From Myroides guanonis (lineage in GTDB: Bacteria; Bacteroidota; Bacteroidia; Flavobacteriales; Flavobacteriaceae): a DNA stretch of 64,000 bases. Under the pieces are notes generated by a model that worked only from the letters and a program-made list of their open reading frames with translations, made no database searches and was not told the DNA's origin. The DNA lies in assembly GCF_900114085.1 (NCBI RefSeq), contig NZ_FORU01000001.1, forward strand, positions 62,001 through 126,000. The letters run 5' to 3'. A program made the translations under genes and the position numbers. Shown here one piece after another: positions 25,995-34,245 of this stretch (positions within the stretch are counted from its first letter, which is position 1; each line of letters begins with the position of its first letter).

Positions 25995-27161
25995 TTATTC
26001 TTGTGGGTTTTCTTTTAAATACTTTCGCTTTTTGTAATATAGAGCTATATAGCTTAAAATTGCACATACTACTCCTATAATTACCATATTCCAATTGTAA
26101 CTAGCTGTTTGAGACAATTGCCCTTCTTCTATAATCAATATTCTAAATGACTTTAAAAAGTGGGTTAGAGGAATAACATCAGCTATTCTTTGTACCCATA
26201 TTGGCATTTGACTTAATGGCCATGTAAATCCGCTGAGTATAAAACTTGGTGTAGCTATAACCATTAAGACTTCGGTTGCTTTTAGTTGGTTTGGTATAAG
26301 CACGCTTACCAACACTCCAATGAAACAGACCGAGATTACAAATATTCCCGCAACAAAAGTTAAGGCTCCTAGGTTTTCGTAAAAAGGAACTTTAAACCAA
26401 ATGGTAAAAAGCCAATAAATAAACCATACTCCAAAACTCATTAACAAGTACGGGATTATCTTTACTGCTAACATTTTTGTTATAGATGGTGCTCTGCGAA
26501 TAAGTTCTCCAAAAGTTCCTTTTTCGAATTCTGATGCAAAGGAAAGTGCTAACCCCAATAGTAGAACTTGTTGTAAAACCGTCGCTAATACACCAGGCCA
26601 TAGAAAATACATATAGTTGGTGGAGCGGTTGTTTTTCTTTATAAAAGTTGTTTTGAAAGGTTCGTATTGAGACATTACAACAGCTTCAGGTGTTCCTTGT
26701 TTTCGAAGAGTTTCTAATTGTACGCCTACTTTTAGAGTTCCTAGACACAACTGCAAAGCACCAGAAGCATAATTGGCAGTTAATACATTAGCAGTATTTA
26801 CAATTGTGGTTACTTCTGGATACTTTTTAGTTAAGATGTCTTTTTCAAACCCCTTCGGTATAATAACAATACAAGCTGCATCTTGTTCAATTGCTGCTGC
26901 ACTTAATCCTATTTGGTCGTATCGGAGGTCCGCTATCTTAATGACTTCATTGTCTTCAAACATTTGAATAGCTTTAGAACTCATCTCGCTGCGGTCTTCA
27001 TCTACTACTATAATAGGTAAGTCTGTAACCTTTCCTTTTCCATATACATATCCCAAGAGAATACCATACATAAGAGGGGCTCCTATAAATAGAATACGCA
27101 ACACGTCGTTTCCCCAAAATAGGCGAAACTCACGTTTTAATAATGATAGAAATTCTTTCAT
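25995..27161 (-). CDS. ABC-2 type export permease (YhhJ/YbhR-like)
   Basis: Integral membrane protein of 388 aa. One N-terminal helix (about 23-40) is followed by a large periplasmic domain (about 45-175) beginning with the P-I-x-V-V-D-E-D motif and then five C-terminal helices, the standard ABC-2 permease layout of the YhhJ/YbhR type. It is the last gene of a marR-tolC-hlyD-permease operon and overlaps hlyD by 4 bp. No ABC ATPase gene lies in the operon, so its energy-coupling subunit must be encoded elsewhere, or it works with a shared ATPase. Confidence 0.88.
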   Translation of the reverse strand: MKEFLSLLKREFRLFWGNDVLRILFIGAPLMYGILLGYVYGKGKVTDLPIIVVDEDRSEMSSKAIQMFEDNEVIKIADLRYDQIGLSAAAIEQDAACIVIIPKGFEKDILTKKYPEVTTIVNTANVLTANYASGALQLCLGTLKVGVQLETLRKQGTPEAVVMSQYEPFKTTFIKKNNRSTNYMYFLWPGVLATVLQQVLLLGLALSFASEFEKGTFGELIRRAPSITKMLAVKIIPYLLMSFGVWFIYWLFTIWFKVPFYENLGALTFVAGIFVISVCFIGVLVSVLIPNQLKATEVLMVIATPSFILSGFTWPLSQMPIWVQRIADVIPLTHFLKSFRILIIEEGQLSQTASYNWNMVIIGVVCAILSYIALYYKKRKYLKENPQE

Positions 27162-28114
27162 AATTCAAAAGCTGTAGTTACGGTTGCTTTGGTAAACAAA
27201 TCTTGTGCTTCTTGCACATTTTTTGGTTTGATTTTGATTTCGAATAGAGATTGTTCTATGTCGTAATCTGGATAAGCAGTAGCGATTTTTGCATAAGCTC
27301 CTAATTCTTTCACTTGAGTAATGATTCCCGTAATCTTAGTGTTGTTGTAAGGGATTTCAATACTGACTTCTTGATCCTTTTTAACTTTGCTTAATTGACC
27401 TTCTGGTAGCGTGAAACGGAAATAAACACTGTCTAATAAGTATCCATTAAAAAGTGTGTAGCCTGGTAATGCCAATTCTCCTTTTTTCAACGTGATAGTT
27501 TCTATGGTCATATCTTGAGGAGCTAATATATAGCGTTCATTTTCGGCTATCTCAGTTTCTAAAAGCGCTCCCATGGCACGATCTTGTTGTCCTAATGCCA
27601 TTACTTGTTGTTCTACGCGAACTCCATTTTTAACATCGGCTATTTCAGCTTCTACAGCGATTAGTTGAGATTGGGCTCCTTGATATTTTGCAAATACTTC
27701 ATCATACGTTTGTTGTGGAACTAAGGAGTCTTTAACCATAGTTTCAATTCTTTGCAATGATTTTTTAGCGAATTGAAATTGCTCATTTAAAGCTTTTTTC
27801 TTTGCCTCCAATTGTTTTAACTGATTTGCAGTTGCTCCTTTAGCTGCCATTTCATATTGTGCTTTGGCTGATTTTACCGCTCCTGCTGCTTGTTCTTTTT
27901 TTGCTTCTACTTCTGGAATATCAATCAACGCCAGGGTATCTCCTTTTTTTACTTGGTTACCTTCTTGTACATAGATTTCCAAAATTCTACCTGGCAGTTT
28001 GCTCACTACTGATATTTGATCTCTCTCTATTTTTCCTTGTACAAGGTTGTTTGTTTCTTTTTTACAGCTACTTACTAGTGCCGCTAAAGCGATTATTGTT
28101 AGTGTTTTTTTCAT
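27158..28114 (-). CDS. HlyD-family periplasmic adaptor lipoprotein
   Basis: Membrane-fusion protein of 318 aa linking the ABC permease to the TolC-like channel. A lipoprotein signal ends at C17 (ALVSSC). A split biotinyl-lipoyl domain (GRILEIYVQEGNQVKKGDTLA at about 46-66 and a second half near 205) surrounds an alpha-hairpin coiled coil (about 75-185) rich in Ala, Gln, Glu and Lys. The beta-barrel domain follows. It overlaps the permease gene by 4 bp and lies 10 bp after tolC. Confidence 0.88.
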   Translation of the reverse strand: MKKTLTIIALAALVSSCKKETNNLVQGKIERDQISVVSKLPGRILEIYVQEGNQVKKGDTLALIDIPEVEAKKEQAAGAVKSAKAQYEMAAKGATANQLKQLEAKKKALNEQFQFAKKSLQRIETMVKDSLVPQQTYDEVFAKYQGAQSQLIAVEAEIADVKNGVRVEQQVMALGQQDRAMGALLETEIAENERYILAPQDMTIETITLKKGELALPGYTLFNGYLLDSVYFRFTLPEGQLSKVKKDQEVSIEIPYNNTKITGIITQVKELGAYAKIATAYPDYDIEQSLFEIKIKPKNVQEAQDLFTKATVTTAFEL

Positions 28115-28124
28115 AGCGTAACTC

Positions 28125-29528
28125 TTAATCGTTGGTGGTTAGGTATTGATTGATCTCTCCGGTGGTTATTACTGTTTCTATTGCTGCTAATCGTTGATCG
28201 ATAAGGGAACTTACTTTATTCAGGTTTGCTTTAAAGGTTTCGTTTTCCGCCTCAAGTCTTTCTGATATGGATATCATTCCTTCTTGATATTGTTTAATGG
28301 CCATTTTTAGATTGTTTTCTGATACTTTTTGAAGTTGTTCTGCTATGGCAATCTTTTCTGTTGCTACTTCGTAATTAGAGTACTGCTGTTGTAATAAAAG
28401 GCCTAGCTTTTCTCTAGTGTCTTTGATGGTGTTGTCCATCTGTGCTATGTTTATTTTTGCTTCTTCTACTTTGTGTTTGCGTTCAAAGCCACTAAAAATA
28501 TCCCATTTTAATGCTAGACCTACCATCCAATTAGGACTTAATGTAAGTTCATTGACTTTTAAACTAACATCTTTGTTAATCGGACCTACGCCTAAAGTGG
28601 TATTGCTTTCGAAGTCGAATAAACTACTATGTGAAACGCTTGCAAATGCACCTAGAGTAGGGAAGTAGCTTCCCTTTTCTTTCTTGAGCAGGTAATTTTG
28701 TGCTGACTTAAAGGATTCTAATGCTTTGAGTTCGTGTTTGTTTTCTATGCTCAATGAACTGTCTGATAGTAAATATGGTTCTAGGTTGTATTTGGTGTTT
28801 TCTATTTCTTCAATGCTTAAATCGGTTAAGTATTGAATCTTTTGATACAATAGTTTTCGTTTTCCTTTAATCTCTATCGTTTTTGAGTGCAGCTCTAAAG
28901 CTGCATACTTTATTTTGTCTCGGTCATAAGGAATGGCTAATCCAAGTGAAATTGCTTTTTCTACTCTAATGGTTTCTTTTTCTAAGCGTTTTTCACTGTC
29001 TGCAATTAGTTTTTCTGCTTCGTTGAGTAAAGTAATTTGATCGAATGAGTTGATAACTTCTTTGATTAATTGATCTTTTTCAACTTCTAATAGATAGGCA
29101 GTTCCTTGTTTTTTTTGTTCAACTGCCTTTGCGCCATTTGGTATTTGCATCCCTGTGAAAAGAGGCATAGATGCGTTTAAACCTGCATGAAATACTTGTG
29201 CTCTATTGCTAAAGGTTGTTTCTCCTTCAAAAAAATCTATTCCTAAAATAGGAGTTGTTTTTGTTGGAACATCTATGGTTAAATCATTGTCTAAATAGGC
29301 ATAAGCTACCGTTGCGCTAACATGAGGTAGGTATTTGTTTAAAACCCCTTTACGTTGATTTTCTAATTTCTCTAACTCGTAGTGTTGGTTTTTAAGCTTG
29401 CTACTCTTGTTCCATGCTTTTTCTATAGCTTTTTCCAAATCCTTTGTAATTGGTATTTGTGCTTTTAGCGTTTGGACCGTAAAGAGAACCAATACGCTTT
29501 GAAATAGTAGGTGTTTTTTCATATTCAT
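28125..29528 (-). CDS. TolC-family outer membrane efflux protein
   Basis: Outer membrane channel component of 467 aa. A signal peptide (about 1-23, ending QTLKAQ) precedes two repeats of the outer membrane efflux domain with long amphipathic helices and the P-x-A-Y-A-Y-beta strand region (about 55-130 and 285-345). It overlaps marR by 4 bp (ATGA), confirming a marR-tolC-hlyD-permease operon for export of an unknown compound, probably a toxic or drug-like molecule. Confidence 0.88.
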   Translation of the reverse strand: MNMKKHLLFQSVLVLFTVQTLKAQIPITKDLEKAIEKAWNKSSKLKNQHYELEKLENQRKGVLNKYLPHVSATVAYAYLDNDLTIDVPTKTTPILGIDFFEGETTFSNRAQVFHAGLNASMPLFTGMQIPNGAKAVEQKKQGTAYLLEVEKDQLIKEVINSFDQITLLNEAEKLIADSEKRLEKETIRVEKAISLGLAIPYDRDKIKYAALELHSKTIEIKGKRKLLYQKIQYLTDLSIEEIENTKYNLEPYLLSDSSLSIENKHELKALESFKSAQNYLLKKEKGSYFPTLGAFASVSHSSLFDFESNTTLGVGPINKDVSLKVNELTLSPNWMVGLALKWDIFSGFERKHKVEEAKINIAQMDNTIKDTREKLGLLLQQQYSNYEVATEKIAIAEQLQKVSENNLKMAIKQYQEGMISISERLEAENETFKANLNKVSSLIDQRLAAIETVITTGEINQYLTTND

Positions 29529-29968
29529 CGGTTTTCTATGTTAGACATGATGGTTCGAACTGCATCTTTTAAATTTTGTATTTGAAAATCAGTTAATCCT
29601 TTTGTGGCAATTAATTCAATTTCATTAACTATTCTAAACGCATCTTTTTCATAAGACTTACCTTTTTCTGTTAGATAGATTAGATTGAGTCTTCTATCGT
29701 TTTCATGTGCTTTTCGAACGATTAGATTATCTTTTTCCATTTTATCTAAGAGTCTTGTAACACTTGGTTTGTCTCGGTGAGTTTCTGTAGCTAAGGTTTG
29801 TTGAGAGCAACCATCTTCTTTCCATAGCACTGCAAGTATAGACCACTGTTCTCGAGTGAGTGGAATATTATTAGCTTTAAATTGTTGCAATAAGGTTCTG
29901 TTTAAGGTCATGCTCAAACGTCCTGTTAACAAAGTATAGATTTCTTGTGTACTTAAATTGGTGTTCAT
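29525..29968 (-). CDS. MarR-family transcriptional regulator
   Basis: Winged-helix dimeric repressor of 147 aa with the MarR core: LTREQWSILAVLW, C-S-Q-Q-T-L-A-x-x-T, K-P-S-V-T-R-L-L-D-K-M-E (recognition helix) and the wing R-K-A-H-E-N-D-R-R-L-N-L-I-Y-L-T-E-K-G. It is the first gene of the export operon it presumably represses. A palindrome TTGTCTAAACAA lies between its -7 box and its start codon, a position that fits autorepression released by an exported ligand. Confidence 0.9.
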   Translation of the reverse strand: MNTNLSTQEIYTLLTGRLSMTLNRTLLQQFKANNIPLTREQWSILAVLWKEDGCSQQTLATETHRDKPSVTRLLDKMEKDNLIVRKAHENDRRLNLIYLTEKGKSYEKDAFRIVNEIELIATKGLTDFQIQNLKDAVRTIMSNIENR

Positions 29969-29975
29969 AACAATG

Positions 29976-29989
29976 GTTGTTTAGACAAC
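29976..29989 (-). promoter_or_regulatory. MarR-type operator palindrome
   Basis: GTTGT-TTAG-ACAAC is an inverted repeat with 5-bp perfect arms, placed 8-21 bp before the marR start and directly after the -7 box, so it overlaps the expected transcription start. Confidence 0.6.
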
Positions 29990-29991
29990 TA

Positions 29992-29999
29992 CAAAGGTA
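29992..29999 (-). promoter_or_regulatory. -7 promoter box of the marR operon
   Basis: On the minus strand the sequence reads TACCTTTG, matching TAnnTTTG, 24 bp before the marR start codon. Confidence 0.6.
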
Positions 30000-30144
30000 T
30001 ATAAAATTTAATAACCTTCTTAAATTTAAGAAAAAATAATGATTTAAAGCTGATGTTTACTTATTTTTGAGAGATTCTAGAATGTTTTAAACCTTGTTGT
30101 TATGTTTAACTAGGGGTATTTTTTTTATTATTTCAATATAAACA

Positions 30145-30363
30145 TGGAGAAAACAGAAGGAGTTATATCGTTTAGTCCTTCTGATTAATATTATTATTCA
30201 TGCTTTTCTTTCCGAGCCATTACCATTACAAAGTATGGCTTTCGAACAACCGAATATTGCGATTTTAAATTATCCTTTTAGTTGGTTGCCTACTTTTATT
30301 GTTTCAATTGTTCTTTTTGGCCATTTGGTTTCTATTAGAAAATTGATTTCGAAAAAGAATTAA
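30145..30363 (+). pseudogene. Remnant of a small membrane protein gene
   Basis: A stop-free plus-strand frame of 72 codons without a usable start reads like the C-terminal end of a membrane protein: a hydrophobic segment LVLLINIIIHAF, then YPFSWLPTFIVSIVLFGHLV, ending in a basic tail RKLISKKN and a TAA stop. The expected N-terminal part is missing; a stretch in another frame just upstream (FFLLFQYKHG) may be its frameshifted continuation. It is followed by a terminator hairpin. I take it as a decayed gene; a short real gene with an unusual start is the alternative. Confidence 0.4.
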
Positions 30364-30510
30364 ATGAAAATAGGTTGATTGATTCCAAGTCAAGGATAGA
30401 TACTTATTTAACAAACCATGTATGTTGTATTTTAAGTATGGAAATATGGAATTACATAGTAAATAGCTTAATTCTATACTGATGTAAAATTTTGTTTGGA
30501 CTAATACAAT

Positions 30511-30547
30511 AAAAAAAGGCACTAACAATTTGTTAGTGCCTTTTTTT
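30511..30547. terminator. Bidirectional terminator
   Basis: A 17-bp stem AAAAAAAGGCACTAACA with its complement ending in seven T residues, 7 bp past the stop of the leftward DUF6929-like gene. Confidence 0.85.
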
Positions 30548-30553
30548 ATTTTG

Positions 30554-31396
30554 TTAGTTTTTAAAACTTAGCTTGTAGATAGAAGTGGTTTTGGTTTCTG
30601 GATTGTCTGGGTCTTCGCATAAAAGAAAAGCAAGGTTCTTTCCCTCTTTTTTATAAAGACTTAAACCTTCAAATTTGTTAGTTTGACTAATTTGTCTTGT
30701 TTTTTCCAACTTCATCTTCTTGGGGTTTATTCGACCAATAATAGAACCTGCAATTTCACCATCGTGATAAGTTGAGTTTGTTTTTTCCGCTGTAGCAAGA
30801 AAATAGAGTTTGTTGTCTACTAAGATTGCATCAGTAAAGCTTGTTTGATGGCCCTCTATTTTAGGAAGCTCGATAGGGTTGTAAACAATATTGAAATCTT
30901 CTAATAGGTTTTTCGCCGTCACGGTAAAAATACCGTTTGCAGATGCAGGACCATTTCCTCTATTAAAAAAGTACCATGTTTCACCATCAACAACTACCCC
31001 TTCTATATTAAAGTCTTCGTCGCCAATTTGAGCAAAGCTCTTCATAGACTCATATAGGATTTCCAAATCGTGTTTAGCAATTAATTCTTTTGTTTTTACA
31101 TCTAACTCTATTAATTCCTTTCTATTAGAGGTAGAGCCTGAACCAAATAAAAAGTAGTGCTCTCCATCAGTTGTGATTGCTTCAAAGTCTTTCTTAATTG
31201 TCTTAGCAACGTTTTCCTGAAGGCTTAAGTCTGATAGTAAACTGTTTTTAGATAGACTTTCTTTTTTGATATCATAGGTGTACAATATGTTTGCATCGTC
31301 TGAAATAATCTGTAAATAATCGTTGTTGTATATTATTCCAGAAGCAGCACTGATTCCGAAAAACTGTAGGAATAGTTCTAAAGTCAGTTGTTTCAT
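30554..31396 (-). CDS. DUF6929-like beta-propeller-type protein
   Basis: Protein of 280 aa made mainly of beta-strands with repeated short blades (for example DANILYTYDI, GEHYFLFGSGS, KELIELDVKTKELI, GETWYFFNRGNG, KLYFLATAE, NLAFLLCEDPDNP), consistent with a small beta-propeller. I associate it with the DUF6929 family from memory, without a search. The N-terminus (MKQLTLELFLQFFGISAASG) is weakly hydrophobic and not a convincing signal peptide. It is divergent from the PPK2 gene, so the two share a short 74-bp promoter region. Function unknown. Confidence 0.6.
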   Translation of the reverse strand: MKQLTLELFLQFFGISAASGIIYNNDYLQIISDDANILYTYDIKKESLSKNSLLSDLSLQENVAKTIKKDFEAITTDGEHYFLFGSGSTSNRKELIELDVKTKELIAKHDLEILYESMKSFAQIGDEDFNIEGVVVDGETWYFFNRGNGPASANGIFTVTAKNLLEDFNIVYNPIELPKIEGHQTSFTDAILVDNKLYFLATAEKTNSTYHDGEIAGSIIGRINPKKMKLEKTRQISQTNKFEGLSLYKKEGKNLAFLLCEDPDNPETKTTSIYKLSFKN

Positions 31397-31470
31397 TTTT
31401 TAAAGGATTGATTAATGTTTAAAAATAGTTTTTTATTTTAGATTAAAAGCGGTAATTTTTGATTAAAACT

Positions 31471-32349
31471 ATGATTATGGAATCCATTGAAAAATATACA
31501 GTTACTGGGCCTATTTCACTTCAAAAAATGGCAACAACTAGCGATTTAGATCTTTCAGATGAAAAAGCAATCAAAAAACTCATGAAAGTTTGTGAGAAAT
31601 TAAGTGCCTTTCAAGATACGATGTATGCCCACAATAAGTACAGTGCTTTAATTTGTATTCAAGGTATGGATACTGCGGGTAAAGACAGTTTAATTAGAGA
31701 GGTGTTTAAGGAGTTCAATGCTAGAGGAGTGGTGGTTCAAAGTTTCAAGACACCTACATCCACAGAGTTAGAACACGATTATCTTTGGAGGCATTATATA
31801 GCATTACCAGAACGGGGAAAGTTCTCGGTTTTTAATAGGACGCACTATGAAAATGTGTTGGTTTCTAGAGTTCATCCTGAAATTATATTAAATGAAAACC
31901 TTCCTCGTATTGAATCGGTGGATGATATTACAGAAAAGTTTTGGGAGAAAAGATATGCTGAGATCAATGCTTTTGAAGAGCATATTCAAAACAACGGAAT
32001 TATACTCTTTAAGTTCTTTCTGCATTTGAGTAAAGATGAACAGAAAAGACGATTGTTGAGACGCCTGAATAAAGGAAAACACAATTGGAAGTTCTCTGTA
32101 GGAGATTTAAAAGAAAGGGCGAAATGGGAGCAATATCAGCACTTTTATGAACTAGCTATCAATAAAACGGCTACAAAGGACCGACCGTGGTACGTGGTCC
32201 CTGCTGATAGTAAACCTCAATGTCGTTATATCTTTGCAAAGATTTTAGAACAGGTACTTTTTGATTTTAAAGATATTAAGGAACCTGAGTTAAATGAAGA
32301 GATTAAAAAAAATATAGGATTTTATCGAGAAATACTAGAAAATGAATAG
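31471..32349 (+). CDS. Polyphosphate kinase 2 family protein (polyphosphate:nucleotide phosphotransferase)
   Basis: Cytoplasmic P-loop kinase of 292 aa that transfers phosphate between polyphosphate and nucleotides. Visible motifs are Walker A GMDTAGKDS (about 63-71), the lid-related F-K-x-P-T-x-x-E-L-x-x-D-Y-L-W-R segment, FNRTHYENVLVSRVHPE and the F-F-L-H-L-S-K-D-E-Q-x-x-R-x-x-x-R lid helix. This is the polyP:AMP/NMP class layout (about 290-300 aa). In-frame TTG (31459) and a second ATG (31477) are alternative starts; I chose the first ATG. Confidence 0.9.
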   Translation: MIMESIEKYTVTGPISLQKMATTSDLDLSDEKAIKKLMKVCEKLSAFQDTMYAHNKYSALICIQGMDTAGKDSLIREVFKEFNARGVVVQSFKTPTSTELEHDYLWRHYIALPERGKFSVFNRTHYENVLVSRVHPEIILNENLPRIESVDDITEKFWEKRYAEINAFEEHIQNNGIILFKFFLHLSKDEQKRRLLRRLNKGKHNWKFSVGDLKERAKWEQYQHFYELAINKTATKDRPWYVVPADSKPQCRYIFAKILEQVLFDFKDIKEPELNEEIKKNIGFYREILENE

Positions 32350-32366
32350 TATTTGTCGAAAAAGAG

Positions 32367-32402
32367 AAAGCCGTTTCACAACTTCGTGAAACGGCTTTTT
32401 TC
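32367..32402. terminator. Terminator after the PPK2 gene
   Basis: A 13-bp stem AAAGCCGTTTCAC/GTGAAACGGCTTT (32367-32379, 32386-32398) with a T-tract. Its core is identical to the terminator at 25908. Confidence 0.85.
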
Positions 32403-32491
32403 ATAGTTTGTTCTCGACTTTCTTTCTGAGAAAGGGAGTTAGCTTCTAAGAAGGTTAAATAGATGTATTGAAACACATTCTCTATTTGTTA

Positions 32492-33064
32492 TTATAATAA
32501 GCAAGGAATGCTTTCTTTAAAATATGTTGCGGGTTTGTAGGTTTCTTTAATTATACTAGAATTCAATTCATTCATTATTGTGAACGTTTTTTGCTCCGTT
32601 GAAAAACGTATTTGAACAAGACTAACGGGGGATTCTTGAAGCTTGTTGAAGTCAGTTTCAGCTATTCTGAAATAAGAATTAAGTATTCTGATGTTGTTTT
32701 TTTCGGGCGCGTCATAAACAAAAGTACTACACGTGTCTTCGTTTACGTGTCTCAAGGAGACTACATTTCCGTTTAGTAGTTTAATGCTTATTAAGCTTTT
32801 TGAGTTAAAACACTGTATGGGAATGAAATCTGGGCCTTTTAATAAATATTGTACTTCCAATAATGGAATGCCACCAGATTTTAAAAGGCTAAAAAATAAG
32901 CTTTCTGTCTTTTTGCCCATATCCATTTCATATACTAAATGTTCTTTGAATCTTTTCAGTTGAACACTGTCGTTGCTTATTTCAAAATCTAATTCACAGT
33001 TAGTGTTTTGAGCGTATGTTGCACTAACGAATGCGAAAACTAGGAAGGTGATAAGGTGTTTCAT
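32492..33064 (-). CDS. Secreted hypothetical protein
   Basis: Protein of 190 aa with a signal peptide (MKHLITFLVFAFVSATYAQ, cleavage after about residue 19). The mature part contains four Cys residues and a DUF-like beta-rich pattern with no motif I recognise. A longer frame starting at 33085 lacks a good signal n-region, so the ATG at 33064 is used; it lies 2 bp after the stop of the methyltransferase gene, indicating co-transcription as the last gene of the tsaD operon. Confidence 0.65.
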   Translation of the reverse strand: MKHLITFLVFAFVSATYAQNTNCELDFEISNDSVQLKRFKEHLVYEMDMGKKTESLFFSLLKSGGIPLLEVQYLLKGPDFIPIQCFNSKSLISIKLLNGNVVSLRHVNEDTCSTFVYDAPEKNNIRILNSYFRIAETDFNKLQESPVSLVQIRFSTEQKTFTIMNELNSSIIKETYKPATYFKESIPCLL

Positions 33065-33066
33065 AC

Positions 33067-34245
33067 TTAGTTTATTTTGCTGCAAAATAGCATTATTTTA
33101 TTGTTTTTAGAATCAGTTGTAAAGAAAAGATAATTGTTCTCTGCGTCTTTGACTTTCCATTTTTTACGGATCTCTTCTACCTTCATTGGAAAGTTGCGAG
33201 TTGTTATGTGTCCTTTGTAGTTTTTAAGGTGTTCTTTCGTGCTTTTATTGTTGAAAGGTATATTGGCTTCGATTTTGAAGCTTCTTCCGGTAAAAGGCTT
33301 TAAAACCTCTGAGGTGTACAGTTGAGAATGGGGGTGTAGCTTGTATAGATTAAAATGATTTCCAATGAAATCAAACTGTCCGGTTTTCATAAGAGCTGCA
33401 TTGGGTTCGTATAAGTATTCGAGTGGGGAAGAAAAACTAGCATATTCTTCATTGTCTAATGGAATTCGAATTGAATCTGTTTTCTCTTGATGGATGTTTA
33501 CAGCTATAATATCAGGTGAATCCTTCCAGTCTTTTTCTAAAATCCACAACAATTCCTTTACCTCATTGTTTAGTGCAACTACATGTATTTCTTTTACAGA
33601 ATGCAATTCGGATATTCCAGATGTTATATCTAGTAAAGGTGCTGTTTTTATGAGTATTGAGTCTGTGTATTTAAAGTATTCATCAAGTAGTTCAGGAGCG
33701 TTTGGAGTACAGTCTTTTAATAAAAAAACCTTTTCTTTTGAATCGTTTCTCCTCGCTGGATCTAGATAGATGTAGTCCCATTTAGTGTTCTTGTGTTGTA
33801 AGTATTCTAAGCTATCTCCATAGTGACACTTTATGTTTTTTGCTCCGAGCTGTTCGTAATTGTGCTTTACAGTTTCGCTGAGTTCTTTTTGCATTTCACA
33901 GTGTGTTACTGCTTTGATATGCTTTGAGAAATAATAGGCATCAATTCCAAAACCTCCTGTTAAATCAATGAGGGTTTCTCCTTTGATTAAGGATGCTTTG
34001 TAAGATGCGCAAGCTTCTGAAGATGTTTGTTCTATAGATATTTTTGGAGGAAATAATAAGTTTTTTCCCGAATACCAAGTGGGTAACTTTGTTTTGCAAC
34101 GCTGTTTAGAGTCAATTTGTTGAACGATTTTTGAGTACACAATATCAGGAAAAGGATTTTTCTGAAGAGATAAAGAGTTAATGTCTTTATTCAATGATGT
34201 GTTTATGAAATCTTGAACTTCTGGTTTTACTAGTTGATTGTCCAA
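33067..34245 (-). CDS. Class I SAM-dependent methyltransferase with THUMP-like domain
   Basis: Protein of 392 aa. A Rossmann methyltransferase core at about 80-230 shows the SAM-binding motif L-I-D-L-T-G-G-F-G-I-D-A and the acidic E-M-Q-K-E-L, then Y-L-D-P-A-R-R. The C-terminal ~100 residues form a THUMP-like domain, a combination typical of this flavobacterial family and suggestive of RNA substrates. The first codon is TTG (34245), immediately after the upstream stop (TAATTG); no in-frame ATG exists before residue 120. The nucleic acid target is unknown. Confidence 0.85.
   Translation of the reverse strand: MDNQLVKPEVQDFINTSLNKDINSLSLQKNPFPDIVYSKIVQQIDSKQRCKTKLPTWYSGKNLLFPPKISIEQTSSEACASYKASLIKGETLIDLTGGFGIDAYYFSKHIKAVTHCEMQKELSETVKHNYEQLGAKNIKCHYGDSLEYLQHKNTKWDYIYLDPARRNDSKEKVFLLKDCTPNAPELLDEYFKYTDSILIKTAPLLDITSGISELHSVKEIHVVALNNEVKELLWILEKDWKDSPDIIAVNIHQEKTDSIRIPLDNEEYASFSSPLEYLYEPNAALMKTGQFDFIGNHFNLYKLHPHSQLYTSEVLKPFTGRSFKIEANIPFNNKSTKEHLKNYKGHITTRNFPMKVEEIRKKWKVKDAENNYLFFTTDSKNNKIMLFCSKIN

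Noticed and set aside
29540..29560. tRNA-like TTCGAA sequence
   Set aside because: It is inside the marR coding sequence, and no cloverleaf can be built around it.
30304..30528. 74-codon minus-strand frame opposite the decayed gene
   Set aside because: It is the antisense of the membrane remnant and the terminator, with no start context.
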